A DNA stretch of 64,000 nucleotides from NCBI RefSeq assembly GCF_001921865.1, contig NZ_MSCT01000019.1, forward strand, positions 62,001 through 126,000, written 5' to 3'. Position 1 is the first letter of the stretch. Each line of letters starts with the position of its first letter. Position numbers and translations under genes: made by a program. This DNA is from Pseudomonas chlororaphis (lineage in GTDB: Bacteria; Pseudomonadota; Gammaproteobacteria; Pseudomonadales; Pseudomonadaceae). Positions 52,688 through 61,385 of the stretch are shown here, one piece after another. The notes below the pieces were generated by a model. It searched no databases. It had not been told where the DNA came from and saw nothing but the letters and a program-made list of their open reading frames with translations.

Positions 52688-53638
52688 ATGAACCCCAACG
52701 CCCTCACCGACCAGCTCGGCCTGTTCCTCGATGTGCTGGAAGCCGGGAGTTTTTCCGCCGCCGCCCGCCGGCATCCGCTGACCCCCTCAGCGGTGGCCCG
52801 CCGCATCGACAGCCTGGAAAACGCCGTCGGCAGCAAACTGTTCATGCGCACCACCCATGCCGTGGTGGCCACCGCGGCGGGCCAGGCCTTCGCCGAACGC
52901 GCCCGGCGCATCGTCGCCGAACTGCAACTGGCCCGGGCGGAAGCAGTGTCCTTGAGCCATGCGCCCGAAGGCCTGATCCGCATCGACGCCCCGGCGGCGT
53001 TCGGTCGCCGCCACCTGGCCCCGGCGATCGCCGATTTCCTGATGCTGTATCCGGGGCTGGATGTACAACTGCACCTGATCGACAGCTTCGTCGACATGCA
53101 GGGCTCGCACCTGGGCAAGGTCGATCTGGTGTTGCGCGCGGGGCAAAGGGTCGACACCCGCATGGTCGCGACGTCATTGGCGAGCATCGTGCGGATCGCC
53201 TGCGCCAGCCCGGCCTACCTCAAGCTGCGCGGCACCCCGACCCACCCCGCCGAACTGAGCCAGCACGACGGCCTCGACTGGGATGGCCTGGCCCCGCTGT
53301 TCGCCTGGCGCTTCGAACTCGACGGGCAAGTGCAGACCCACCGTCCGCAACGCATCCGCCTGAGCGCCAACAATGCCGAGGCCCTGTTGTCCGGTGCCCT
53401 GGCCGGCCTGGGCATCGCCCACCTGCCAACCTGGCTGGCCAGCGAATACCTGCTGCGCGGCGAACTGCTGCCGCTGTTCTGCGAAACGGGTCTGCCGAAA
53501 CCGGAAAGCGCCGGCATCTACGCCCTGCGCCTGGAACAGCACACCAACGCCCGCAGCCGCCTGTTGCTGGAATACCTGAAGACCCGCTTCAGCCCGATAC
53601 CGCCCTGGGACCTGGCCCTGCAAAGCGCCATGGGGTGA
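52688..53638 (+). CDS. LysR-family regulator next to TauE
   Basis: The 316-residue protein has a CrgA-like LysR HTH (FLDVLEAGSFSAAARRHPLTPSAVARRIDSLE) and effector-binding domain. ATG 52688 is chosen because the HTH begins just after it. Its start faces that of tauE across 108 bases, the standard geometry of a LysR protein and its target, so it probably controls export by TauE. Inducer unknown. Confidence 0.88.
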   Translation: MNPNALTDQLGLFLDVLEAGSFSAAARRHPLTPSAVARRIDSLENAVGSKLFMRTTHAVVATAAGQAFAERARRIVAELQLARAEAVSLSHAPEGLIRIDAPAAFGRRHLAPAIADFLMLYPGLDVQLHLIDSFVDMQGSHLGKVDLVLRAGQRVDTRMVATSLASIVRIACASPAYLKLRGTPTHPAELSQHDGLDWDGLAPLFAWRFELDGQVQTHRPQRIRLSANNAEALLSGALAGLGIAHLPTWLASEYLLRGELLPLFCETGLPKPESAGIYALRLEQHTNARSRLLLEYLKTRFSPIPPWDLALQSAMG

Positions 53639-53713
53639 GGGCCGGCAAGAATTATCTGGCGCATTAAAGATTCGCCCGCTAGATTCAGGGCGAGTAACGA
53701 CCAAGGCCTGACC

Positions 53714-54175
53714 ATGACCACCAAACGCTCCACCCTGGATACCTGCGACGAGCTGCTGCTGGATAACCAGCTGTGTTTCGCCCTGCATTCGACTTCGCTG
53801 CTGATGACCAAAGTCTACAAACCCTTGCTGCAGGAACTGGGCCTGACCTACCCCCAGTACCTGGCGATGATGGTGCTCTGGGAACAGGACGGCCTGACCG
53901 TCGGCGAAATCAGCAGCCGCCTGCTGACCGATCCCGGCTCCTTGACGCCCTTGCTCAAGCGCCTGGAAGCCGAAGGCCTGTTGAGCCGGACCCGCAGCCG
54001 CGAAGACGAACGGGTGGTGATCATCGAGCTGACCGAGCAAGGCCGCGCCCTGCACAGCCGGGCGCGCAGCATTCCGCAGTGCATTCTCGGGGCCAGCGGC
54101 CTGACCCTGGAACAATTGCGCCAATTGCAGGGCGACCTGCTGAACCTGCGCGGCCACCTGCAAGACAGCCTTTAA
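53714..54175 (+). CDS. ohrR: Second OhrR-type MarR-family regulator
   Basis: The 153-residue protein has the OhrR reactive Cys21 in NQLCFALHS, the YPQYLAMMVLWE helix and a winged-helix SLTPLLKRLE. It should repress the ohr gene 269 bases downstream, and be inactivated by organic hydroperoxides. It is a paralogue of the OhrR at 38140, so the strain has two such sensors within 16 kb. Confidence 0.92.
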   Translation: MTTKRSTLDTCDELLLDNQLCFALHSTSLLMTKVYKPLLQELGLTYPQYLAMMVLWEQDGLTVGEISSRLLTDPGSLTPLLKRLEAEGLLSRTRSREDERVVIIELTEQGRALHSRARSIPQCILGASGLTLEQLRQLQGDLLNLRGHLQDSL

Positions 54176-54215
54176 CAGCCCCAGCGCGAGCCAGCCCCCG
54201 CAGACATCGCAGTGC

Positions 54216-54245
54216 CTCTGCGGGAGCGAGCTTGCTCGCGGCTCG
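54216..54245. repeat. Single REP element
   Basis: CGGGAGCGAGCTTGCTCGCG is a REP palindrome in the ohrR-ohr gap. A partner copy on the left is only weakly recognisable. Confidence 0.8.
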
Positions 54246-54353
54246 TCCCGCCTCCCGGCTCCCGCGCCGAAAAAGTTTTCTGAAAAAAAATATCCAAATC
54301 AGTCGCTTATCCAGAAACGAAGATTTTTTCGGTTTTTTTCAAAAAAATATCTT

Positions 54354-54416
54354 GCGCACAAAATATTTGAGCGATACATTTATTTCGCACTTACTTAGCG
54401 CGCAAATATTTAGCGC
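54354..54416. promoter_or_regulatory. Pair of GCGC-AAATATTT-AGCGC repeats upstream of ohr
   Basis: Two copies occur at 54354-54373 and 54398-54416 (cores AAATATTT, each flanked by GCGC-like arms), 25-90 bases before the ohr start in an AT-rich promoter. They may be the operators of the adjacent OhrR. They differ from the CAATTNAATTG boxes near gpx. Confidence 0.45.
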
Positions 54417-54444
54417 AATATTAAAACCCCAAGAGGCTCACACC

Positions 54445-54864
54445 ATGCAAACTCTCTATACCGCTGTCGCAACCGCAACCGGTGGCCGTGATGGCCGTGC
54501 TGTTTCCAGTGACAACATCCTCGACGTCAAACTCTCCACTCCCAAGGAGCTGGGCGGGGCTGGCGGCCAGGCCACCAACCCGGAACAACTCTTCGCCGCC
54601 GGCTATTCCGCGTGCTTTATCGGCGCCCTGAAATTCGTCGCCAGCCAGAGCAAACGCAAGATTCCGGACAACGCCTCGATCACCGCCCATGTCGGCATTG
54701 GCCAGATCCCCGGTGGTTTCGGCCTGGACATCGACCTGCACATCAGCCTGCCAGGCCTTGAACAAGCAGACGCGCACTCCCTGGTCGAAGCGGCTCACCA
54801 GGTCTGCCCTTACTCCAACGCTACCCGCGGCAACGTCGACGTACGTCTGCACGTGACTGTCTAA
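54445..54864 (+). CDS. ohr: Organic hydroperoxide reductase Ohr
   Basis: The 139-residue protein has the Ohr/OsmC fold signature: the peroxidatic cysteine Cys57 in AAGYSACF and a resolving Cys near 121 in HQVCPYSNATR. It reduces organic hydroperoxides with lipoylated proteins as donors. The start is ATG 54445 after AAGAGG. It follows ohrR, and a secreted esterase gene is 40 bases after its stop. Confidence 0.96.
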   Translation: MQTLYTAVATATGGRDGRAVSSDNILDVKLSTPKELGGAGGQATNPEQLFAAGYSACFIGALKFVASQSKRKIPDNASITAHVGIGQIPGGFGLDIDLHISLPGLEQADAHSLVEAAHQVCPYSNATRGNVDVRLHVTV

Positions 54865-54904
54865 CCCGCTGCGCGCCAGCGCCCGCACCGACCAGGAGAC
54901 ACAC

Positions 54905-55918
54905 ATGAACACTTTCGGCAAAACCTTGACCGGCGGCCTGCTCGCCCTGTCCATCAACACCGCGTTCGCGCAAGGCGGGGTCGAGCACAACACCCAGGCG
55001 TTCCTCGACGCCCTGAATGCCGGTGGCGGCAAACCGATGGAACAGCTGAGTGCAAAAGAAGCGCGGGCCGTGCTGGTCGGCGCCCAGGCCGGGGTCAAGC
55101 TGACGCTGCCCAAGGCGGATGTCAGCCAGAAGACCATCGATGTCGACGGCCGGGCCATCGACCTGACCATCGTCAGGCCGGCCGGGGCCAAAGGCACGCT
55201 GCCGGTGTTCATGTTTTTCCACGGCGGCGGCTGGGTGCTGGGGGATTTCCCGACCCACGAACGCCTGGTGCGGGATCTGGTGGTAGGCTCCGGGGCGGCG
55301 GCGGTATTCGTCAACTACACACCGTCTCCGGAGGCGCATTACCCGGTGGCGATCAACCAGGCTTATGCGGCCACCCGCTGGGTGGCCGAGCATGGCCGGG
55401 AAATCAACGTCGACGGCAAGCGCCTGGCCGTTGCCGGCAACAGCGTCGGCGGCAACATGGCGGCCGTGGTCAGCCTGATGGCCAAGGACAAGGGTACGCC
55501 AGCGATCCGCTTCCAACTGCTGCTGTGGCCGGTCACCGATGCGAACTTCGAGACCGCCTCGTACAACCAGTATGCCGAGGGGCACTTCCTTACCAGAAAC
55601 ATGATGAAGTGGTTCTGGGACAACTACACCACCGACGCCCAGCAGCGTAACGAGATCTACGCCTCGCCGTTACGCGCCACCAGCGCCCAGCTCAAGGGCC
55701 TGCCGCCCGCGCTGATCCAGACTGCCGGCGCCGATGTGCTGCGCGACGAAGGCGAAGCCTATGCCCGCAAGCTGGACGAAGCCGGCGTGCCGGTCACCTC
55801 GGTACGCTACAACGGGATGATCCACGACTACGGCCTGCTCAACGTGGTCAGCCAGGTGCCCGCGGTTCGCTCGGCGCTGCTGCAAGCGTCCGAAGAGCTC
55901 AAGCAACGCCTGAAGTAA
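54905..55918 (+). CDS. Secreted alpha/beta hydrolase of the HSL-type esterase family
   Basis: The 337-residue protein has a signal peptide (LLALSINTAFAQ), an oxyanion HGGGWVLGD motif, nucleophile Ser in GNSVGG (GDSAGG-type in HSL esterases), Asp in ADVLRDEG and His in MIHDYG. It should be a periplasmic or exported carboxylesterase. It is the second gene of the ohr unit, a pairing that recurs in Pseudomonas; the logic is unknown. A terminator follows. Confidence 0.88.
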   Translation: MNTFGKTLTGGLLALSINTAFAQGGVEHNTQAFLDALNAGGGKPMEQLSAKEARAVLVGAQAGVKLTLPKADVSQKTIDVDGRAIDLTIVRPAGAKGTLPVFMFFHGGGWVLGDFPTHERLVRDLVVGSGAAAVFVNYTPSPEAHYPVAINQAYAATRWVAEHGREINVDGKRLAVAGNSVGGNMAAVVSLMAKDKGTPAIRFQLLLWPVTDANFETASYNQYAEGHFLTRNMMKWFWDNYTTDAQQRNEIYASPLRATSAQLKGLPPALIQTAGADVLRDEGEAYARKLDEAGVPVTSVRYNGMIHDYGLLNVVSQVPAVRSALLQASEELKQRLK

Positions 55919-55948
55919 GGCCCGGCCTCAAGCAGGAACTCCAGGCAC

Positions 55949-55980
55949 AAAAAAGCCCGACTCGATGGTCGGGCTTTTTT
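55949..55980. terminator. Bidirectional terminator between the esterase gene and efp
   Basis: AAAAGCCCGAC pairs with GTCGGGCTTTT around TCGATG. Oligo-A and oligo-T flanks serve both convergent units. Confidence 0.9.
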
Positions 55981-56003
55981 GTACGCGAGGATTCAAGCAG
56001 GGC

Positions 56004-56576
56004 TTAAACCTTGGCGCGGCCTTTGTAGGAGCCGCCTTCGCGAGTGTCGATCTCGATCATGTCGCCGATTTCGATGAAGTCGGCAACGCTCAGCTCGGTA
56101 CCGTTCTTCAGTTTGGCAGGCTTCATCACCTTGCCCGAAGTATCGCCGCGAGCGGAACCTTCGGTGTAGTCAACCTGGCGCACGATGGTGGTCGGCAGGT
56201 CAACGGAAACCAGACGGTCTTCGAAGAACACGGCTTCGCAAACGTCGGTCATGCCTTCTTCGATGAACGGCAGAACGGCTTCGATATCTTCGGCGTTCAG
56301 CTCGTACATGGTGTAGTCGGTGGTGTCCATGAACGTGTAGGTGTCACCGCTGATGAACGACAGGGTCGCTTCTTTGCGATCCAGGATCACGTCGTCCAGT
56401 TTGTCGTCCGCACCGTAAACGGTTTCGGTCTTGTAACCGGTCAGCAGGTTCTTCAGCTTGGTCTTCATGATCGCGCTGTTACGACCGGACTTGGTGAATT
56501 CAGCTTTCTGAACCAGCCAAGGATCGTTGTCGATACGGATCACGGTACCGGGTTTGAGTTCTTTACCAGTTTTCAT
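56004..56576 (-). CDS. efp: Elongation factor P with Arg32
   Basis: The 190-residue EF-P has three beta-barrel domains. The conserved tip residue in domain I is Arg32 in TKSGRNSAIM, the residue rhamnosylated by EarP in this EF-P subfamily (Lys in the EpmA type). EF-P rescues ribosomes stalled at polyproline. It lies 48 bases after earP on the same strand, so enzyme and target are in one operon. The start is ATG 56576. Confidence 0.97.
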   Translation of the reverse strand: MKTGKELKPGTVIRIDNDPWLVQKAEFTKSGRNSAIMKTKLKNLLTGYKTETVYGADDKLDDVILDRKEATLSFISGDTYTFMDTTDYTMYELNAEDIEAVLPFIEEGMTDVCEAVFFEDRLVSVDLPTTIVRQVDYTEGSARGDTSGKVMKPAKLKNGTELSVADFIEIGDMIEIDTREGGSYKGRAKV

Positions 56577-56624
56577 TGCGAATATCCGAATTTGGATGGG
56601 ATTTACAAAAATCTAGGCCGCGTA

Positions 56625-57758
56625 TCATATCCAATTTAGGTAAAACTGCACCAGCGCCGCAGCAAGATCGGGCTGCGAGCCCTGTTCCAGACACCATTTT
56701 TCGGCGTGGGCCGCCACTTCCGGCCAGTGTTCGAGCAGTTTTTTCCAGCCTTGGGCCATCTCGCCTCCGGCATTCCAGCCCCGCCACAAACCGATCAGCG
56801 CCGCCTTGGCCTCGGGCGACAGGCCTTGGGTATAGAGCTCGAGAAAGGCGTCGAGCTTGTCCAGATGGACGTCTTCGTCCTGTTGATAAATGTGCCAGAG
56901 CATCGGCCGGCCAGCCCACTGCGCGCGAACGAACGAATCCTCGCCGCGAACGGCGTTGAAATCGCACGCCCATAGCAGTTGGTCATACGCTTGTTGCCGG
57001 ACGAACGGCAGCACCTGCACCGTCAAAGCGCCACGGACTTGCACCGCCCCCGCCGTCAACGCCTCGACACCCAGCCAGTTCTGCACATCGCCGAGAATCC
57101 GCCCCTCGGGCACCAGCAGATGAGTGGCCTGCGAATCGCCGGCCAGCGCCTCCAGCCAGCTGGCCAAGCCGGTGTTCTCATAGGCGAACAGCGACATCAG
57201 CCGCGCATCGGGCGCGGCAAAGACCCCCAGCCCTTCGAGAAAGCCGCGGCGTGCCAACGGGTCCTGCTGGAACGCTCGGCGCCGCTCTAGCAACCCCGTT
57301 TCCCGCAACAAGCCGCCCGTGCCGGCTTGAAACCCGGGAAAGAAAAAGTACTTCTGCACCCCTTTGAATTTCACCGAGGGCAGGCCATGGCACCCCGTCA
57401 CCCAGGCCTCGGCGCTGAGGTAATCGAGATTCAGCCACAGCGGGGTACGCTCGCGCTCGGCCATGGCCTCCATATAAGCCGGCGGCAACTGGCAGGCAAA
57501 GGCGGCGATCACCACATCGGCGGCAGCCACCGGCAACCACTCGACCGGCCATTGGCGCACATCGACCCCTTCCTGCCACTGCTGGGGCGAAGCGGCGTCG
57601 ATCGGCGGACACAAGCGCTCGAAGGCCCGCAGGTCATCCACCCACAGCCGCACCGCGCACCGATGTTCGGCCACCAGTTGCCGGGCCAGACGCCAGGTCA
57701 CGCCGATATCGCCGTAGTTGTCGACGACGCTGCAGAAAATATCCCAGGTGGCTTTCAT
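56625..57758 (-). CDS. earP: EF-P arginine-32 rhamnosyltransferase EarP
   Basis: The 377-residue protein starts with MKATWDIFCSVVDNYGDIGV and ends in YLNWI, as in EarP (GT-B fold). It attaches rhamnose from dTDP-rhamnose to Arg32 of EF-P, needed for full activity. A conserved Asp in DNYGDIGVTWRL near the N-terminus fits the catalytic base. It lies directly upstream of efp. ATG 57758 is used; upstream in-frame codons are not conserved. Confidence 0.96.
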   Translation of the reverse strand: MKATWDIFCSVVDNYGDIGVTWRLARQLVAEHRCAVRLWVDDLRAFERLCPPIDAASPQQWQEGVDVRQWPVEWLPVAAADVVIAAFACQLPPAYMEAMAERERTPLWLNLDYLSAEAWVTGCHGLPSVKFKGVQKYFFFPGFQAGTGGLLRETGLLERRRAFQQDPLARRGFLEGLGVFAAPDARLMSLFAYENTGLASWLEALAGDSQATHLLVPEGRILGDVQNWLGVEALTAGAVQVRGALTVQVLPFVRQQAYDQLLWACDFNAVRGEDSFVRAQWAGRPMLWHIYQQDEDVHLDKLDAFLELYTQGLSPEAKAALIGLWRGWNAGGEMAQGWKKLLEHWPEVAAHAEKWCLEQGSQPDLAAALVQFYLNWI

Positions 57759-57881
57759 TCCGGGCTCCATTTGGCAAAGGCGCCGATTGTCCGCATAAAT
57801 CGCCACTGACAGAAGGGCCAACGCCGATAATCTTCGTGCGACAATCGACGCTTGCCCGACACCGCCTGCCAGGAGGCTGCC

Positions 57882-58277
57882 ATGCCCTATCGCCCGACAC
57901 CCCGTCGCCCTTTACGTATCAGCGTAAACGTACTTCAACTCAGCGGCAGCATTGCCCTGGGATTGTGGCTGGGCTTTCTGGCGATCGCCCTGACCTGTTG
58001 GCTGGCCGGGCGTTTTGTCTTCGAGCAGCCGATGGCGCCCGTGGCCCAGGCGATGCAACGACTGGCCCAGCCGCCACGTGCCGAGCCGGAAGCGCCCAAC
58101 CGCCTGTTCGAGCAGTATCAGGAAAACCTGCGCAAGAACGAGCAGCAACAGGCACTGGATAACGCCCGCAGCAACCTGCGCAACCAGTCCAACCCGAAAT
58201 GCCAGTTCTGGTTGCAACAGGACCAGACGGCACCCAGCGAAAAAAGCCGGGCCAACGTCCTGCAATTCTGCGATTGA
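57882..58277 (+). CDS. Hypothetical single-pass membrane protein
   Basis: The 131-residue protein has a basic N-terminus, one hydrophobic helix (IALGLWLGFLAIALTCWLAG) and a Gln- and Asn-rich coiled-coil-like tail ending with two cysteines. AGGAGG precedes ATG 57882. It is 2 bases before the GreA/B-like gene, so the two are co-transcribed. The function is unknown; it looks like a small inner-membrane protein with a periplasmic or cytoplasmic helical tail. Confidence 0.75.
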   Translation: MPYRPTPRRPLRISVNVLQLSGSIALGLWLGFLAIALTCWLAGRFVFEQPMAPVAQAMQRLAQPPRAEPEAPNRLFEQYQENLRKNEQQQALDNARSNLRNQSNPKCQFWLQQDQTAPSEKSRANVLQFCD

Positions 58278-58279
58278 TC

Positions 58280-58762
58280 ATGCACAAGCCTACGGTCCAC
58301 CAACTGATTCTCGATAAGCTGCGCAGCGACCTGGATATCGCCCAACGCGCCGCGCAAACCGCCTACGAGGCGGCGACCCATGAAGAGAACATTGCCGAGA
58401 ACAAGTACGACACCCTGGGGCTGGAGGCGTCCTACCTTGCCGCCGGCCAGGCCAAGCGGGTCGAGGAAATCCGCCAGGCCCTGGCGCTCTGCCAGAACCT
58501 GACCCTGCGTCCATACGACGAACAGGTCGGTATCCAGGTCGGTGCGCTACTGGGTCTCGAGGACGGAAACGGCCACGAACAATGGCTGTTCCTGGCGCCA
58601 GATGGTGCGGGGTTGAAGGTCGACGTGGTGGGGCAACCGGTGACGGTCATCACCCCTCGCTCGCCGCTGGGCCAAGGCCTGCTGGGCAAGTTCGAGGGGG
58701 ATGAACTGGAGATTGTCGTCGCCGGCGCTCGGCAACAGTTCGCTGTCACCGAGGTGAAGTGA
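58280..58762 (+). CDS. GreA/GreB-like transcription elongation factor family protein
   Basis: The 160-residue protein has an N-terminal helical region with ENIAENKYDTLGLEASYL (Gre-type coiled-coil) and a C-terminal FKBP-like domain (VITPRSPLGQGLLGKFEGDELEI). GreA/B factors stimulate RNA cleavage in backtracked RNA polymerase. The coiled-coil tip acidic pair is not evident, so it could be a Gre-fold variant that modulates rather than cleaves. It is coupled to the small membrane protein gene upstream. Confidence 0.82.
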   Translation: MHKPTVHQLILDKLRSDLDIAQRAAQTAYEAATHEENIAENKYDTLGLEASYLAAGQAKRVEEIRQALALCQNLTLRPYDEQVGIQVGALLGLEDGNGHEQWLFLAPDGAGLKVDVVGQPVTVITPRSPLGQGLLGKFEGDELEIVVAGARQQFAVTEVK

Positions 58763-58775
58763 GCCAGGCGAGGAT

Positions 58776-59750
58776 TTAGTGGACCGGCAGTTCGACGCCG
58801 TCGAACAACTCTTCGAGTTCCTGCTTGTTGTGGCACTGAATGGCCTTGGCCATCACTTCGCGCGTCAGGTGCGGAGCGAACTTCTCGATGAAGTCGCACA
58901 TGAAGCCCCGCAGGAAAGTACCGCGACGGAAACCGATCTTGGTGATGCTCGACTCGAACAACTCGCTGGCATCCAGCACCACCAGGTCGCTGTCGAGCTT
59001 GGTATCGACCGCCATCTTGGCGACGATGCCCACGCCCAGGCCCAGGCGCACGTAAGTCTTGATCACGTCGGCGTCGGCGGCGGTGAACACCACCTTCGGC
59101 GTCAGGCCGCGATGGCTGAAGGCTTCGTCGAGTTTGGAGCGGCCAGTGAAACCGAATACATAGGTCACGATCGGGTATTCGGCCAGGGTTTCCAGGGTCA
59201 GCTTCGGCAGCTTGGTCAGCGGGTGGCCTTGCGGCACCACCACGCAACGGTTCCAGCGGTAGCACGGCATCATTACCAGGTCGCCGAACAGTTCCAGCGC
59301 TTCGGTGGCAATGGCGAAGTCGACGGTGCCATCGGCGGCCATTTCGGCGATCTGCATCGGCGAGCCTTGATGCATGTGCAGCGCTACGTCCGGGTACTGC
59401 TTGATAAAGCTGCTGATCACCGGCGGCAGGGCATAACGAGCCTGGGTGTGGGTAGTGGCGATCGACAGGGTGCCCTTTTTCTCGTTGGAGAACTCCTGGG
59501 CGATCTGCTTGATGCTTTCGACTTTGCGCAGGATCTCGCCGGCGGTGGTGATGATGCGCTCGCCGGCCGGGGTGACGCGGGTCAGGTGCTTGCCGCTACG
59601 GGCGAACACCTCGACGCCCAACTCGTCCTCGAGCAGGCGGATCTGCTTGCTGATACCCGGTTGCGAGGTGTAGAGGCTTTGGGCTGTAGCGGAAACGTTG
59701 AGGTCGTGGTGCGCCACTTCCCAGATGTAGCGCAATTGTTGAAGCTTCAT
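58776..59750 (-). CDS. cysB: LysR-type regulator CysB
   Basis: The 324-residue protein begins with the MKLQQLRYIWEVA of CysB, has the LysR HTH (LYTSQPGISKQIRLLEDELG) and the N-acetylserine-binding domain. CysB activates cysteine biosynthesis genes in response to sulfur limitation. It is monocistronic and convergent with the Gre-like gene. Confidence 0.97.
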   Translation of the reverse strand: MKLQQLRYIWEVAHHDLNVSATAQSLYTSQPGISKQIRLLEDELGVEVFARSGKHLTRVTPAGERIITTAGEILRKVESIKQIAQEFSNEKKGTLSIATTHTQARYALPPVISSFIKQYPDVALHMHQGSPMQIAEMAADGTVDFAIATEALELFGDLVMMPCYRWNRCVVVPQGHPLTKLPKLTLETLAEYPIVTYVFGFTGRSKLDEAFSHRGLTPKVVFTAADADVIKTYVRLGLGVGIVAKMAVDTKLDSDLVVLDASELFESSITKIGFRRGTFLRGFMCDFIEKFAPHLTREVMAKAIQCHNKQELEELFDGVELPVH

Positions 59751-59862
59751 ATGAATCCCTCAAAGCAGGTAGACGCCACGGGTATCAGCGACGGTATATA
59801 ACTATATGAATGGTTTGACGAATAAATCTAGAACTTTTCCTCAGAAAATTCCAATAACCCCT

Positions 59863-60363
59863 TCAGATATCTCCGAGCCGCCGACGCTGCACCAAAGGCA
59901 CCAGGTAAACCGGAACCTTGGCCAGTTGCAGGACCCTGGCTGCGGTCCTGCCCAGTGGAGTCTCACCGCCCGCCCCATGGCTGTGACTTCCTACGATCAA
60001 CAAATCCACAGAGAGTTTCGACGCCTGCTCGAGAATGACGTGCGAGGGGTCCCCCTGGAACACCCTGACCGACTGAATCAAAGCCAGATCCTGCATGCCC
60101 TCCCCCAGCTCCTCGCGAAAACTGTCGAGCACCCGCTGTTCGATATTCGCCATCACCGTGTTCAGGCCCTGGCTGTGAAATTCGTTCAGCGCCTGCTCGT
60201 CGAGATAACTCTGCAACACCGATTCGGCAAACAGCCCCATGGGCTCCACTGCATGGACCACGTGCAAGTCGGCATTGAATGTTCGAGCCAGTTCCAGGGC
60301 ATGCTGCATCACGTAGGGCGCGTACAGACCGAGGTCAGTGGCATACAGCATCGAACGAATCAT
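59863..60363 (-). CDS. Universal stress protein (UspA family)
   Basis: The 166-residue protein has the ATP-binding GSHSHGAGGETPLGRTA and a hydrophobic N-terminal MLYATDLGLYA. UspA-like proteins bind ATP and are induced in stress and stationary phase. The start is ATG 60363. It is a single gene, 112 bases from the cysB start. Confidence 0.93.
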   Translation of the reverse strand: MIRSMLYATDLGLYAPYVMQHALELARTFNADLHVVHAVEPMGLFAESVLQSYLDEQALNEFHSQGLNTVMANIEQRVLDSFREELGEGMQDLALIQSVRVFQGDPSHVILEQASKLSVDLLIVGSHSHGAGGETPLGRTAARVLQLAKVPVYLVPLVQRRRLGDI

Positions 60364-60456
60364 ATGACCTCCTCGACTGCCAATATGGCGGAGATTGACT
60401 CAGCTTAGCAGTGCCAAGGCCACCACGACGCCCCACGCGAGCCCGTGGATATTGAG

Positions 60457-61362
60457 CTAAACCTTGGTTTCGTTGCTGATGCCGTGGGGTACATGGCCAG
60501 TGGCGACCACTTCCCGCGCCAGCTCGCAATGACCGGCCTGATCGTCGAAAAACACATCGGCGGCGAAAGCCTCGAGAAAGGCAGCTTTCTCCAGCCCGCC
60601 CAGGAACAGCGACTCGTCCAGACGGATATCCCATTCGCGCAGGGTACGAATCACCCGCTCATGGGCCGGTGCCGAACGCGCGGTCACCAAGGCGGTGCGG
60701 ATCGGACAGCCATCGTCGGGGAACTCGCGCTGCAACAGATTGAGCGCCGCGAGGAAGCCTTTGAACGGCCCGCCCCGCAACGGCTCGCGAGCGGACTCAC
60801 GCTCCTTGGCCTGGAAAGCCTCCAGGCCACCCAGCTGATAGACCCGCTCCGACTCGTCGGAAAACAGTACCGCGTCGCCATCGAAGGCGATCCGCAGTTC
60901 GGCGCTGGCGGCGCGACGAGCACCGCCGGAAAGAATGGTCGCCGCGGCAAAACCGGCATCCAGCGCACTGCGCACGTCTTCGGCGTGGGTGGAAAGAAAC
61001 AGGTCGCAGCCAAAGGCCGCGAGATAGGGATAAGGGCTGCGCCCTCCGACAAAAGCGGCCCGGGAAATGTCCAGGCCATAGTGTTGAATCGAGTTGAAAA
61101 CCCGCAGGCCGGTGTCGGCGCTATTACGTGAAACCAGCACCACCTCGACCCGCGCTCGGCCAAGGCTGGCATTGAGGCTCAGGAGCTTTTTCACCAAGGG
61201 GAACGCATCGCCCGGCTCGAGGGTTTCCTCCTCGTGATCGATCTGATACTTGCGGTAGGCCTCGACCCCCTCGGCCAGATAGACCTTATGGCTATCGCTC
61301 AGATCGAACAGGGCCCGCGACGAGATCGCCACCACCAGTTTACCGCCCAAGCCCTTTGCCAT
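60457..61362 (-). CDS. 5'-nucleotidase, cytosolic NT5C1-type
   Basis: The 301-residue protein is related to eukaryotic cytosolic 5'-nucleotidase IA by AISSRALFDL, FVGGRSPYPYL, IAFDGDAVLF and VFFDDQAGHC. It probably dephosphorylates nucleoside monophosphates. It is the last gene of a thioredoxin-like/PanE-like/5'-nucleotidase unit, 23 bases after the PanE-like gene. ATG 61362 is used because the conserved region starts there. Confidence 0.85.
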   Translation of the reverse strand: MAKGLGGKLVVAISSRALFDLSDSHKVYLAEGVEAYRKYQIDHEEETLEPGDAFPLVKKLLSLNASLGRARVEVVLVSRNSADTGLRVFNSIQHYGLDISRAAFVGGRSPYPYLAAFGCDLFLSTHAEDVRSALDAGFAAATILSGGARRAASAELRIAFDGDAVLFSDESERVYQLGGLEAFQAKERESAREPLRGGPFKGFLAALNLLQREFPDDGCPIRTALVTARSAPAHERVIRTLREWDIRLDESLFLGGLEKAAFLEAFAADVFFDDQAGHCELAREVVATGHVPHGISNETKV

Positions 61363-61385
61363 ATCGCTTCCCCCCGATGCTGCAA

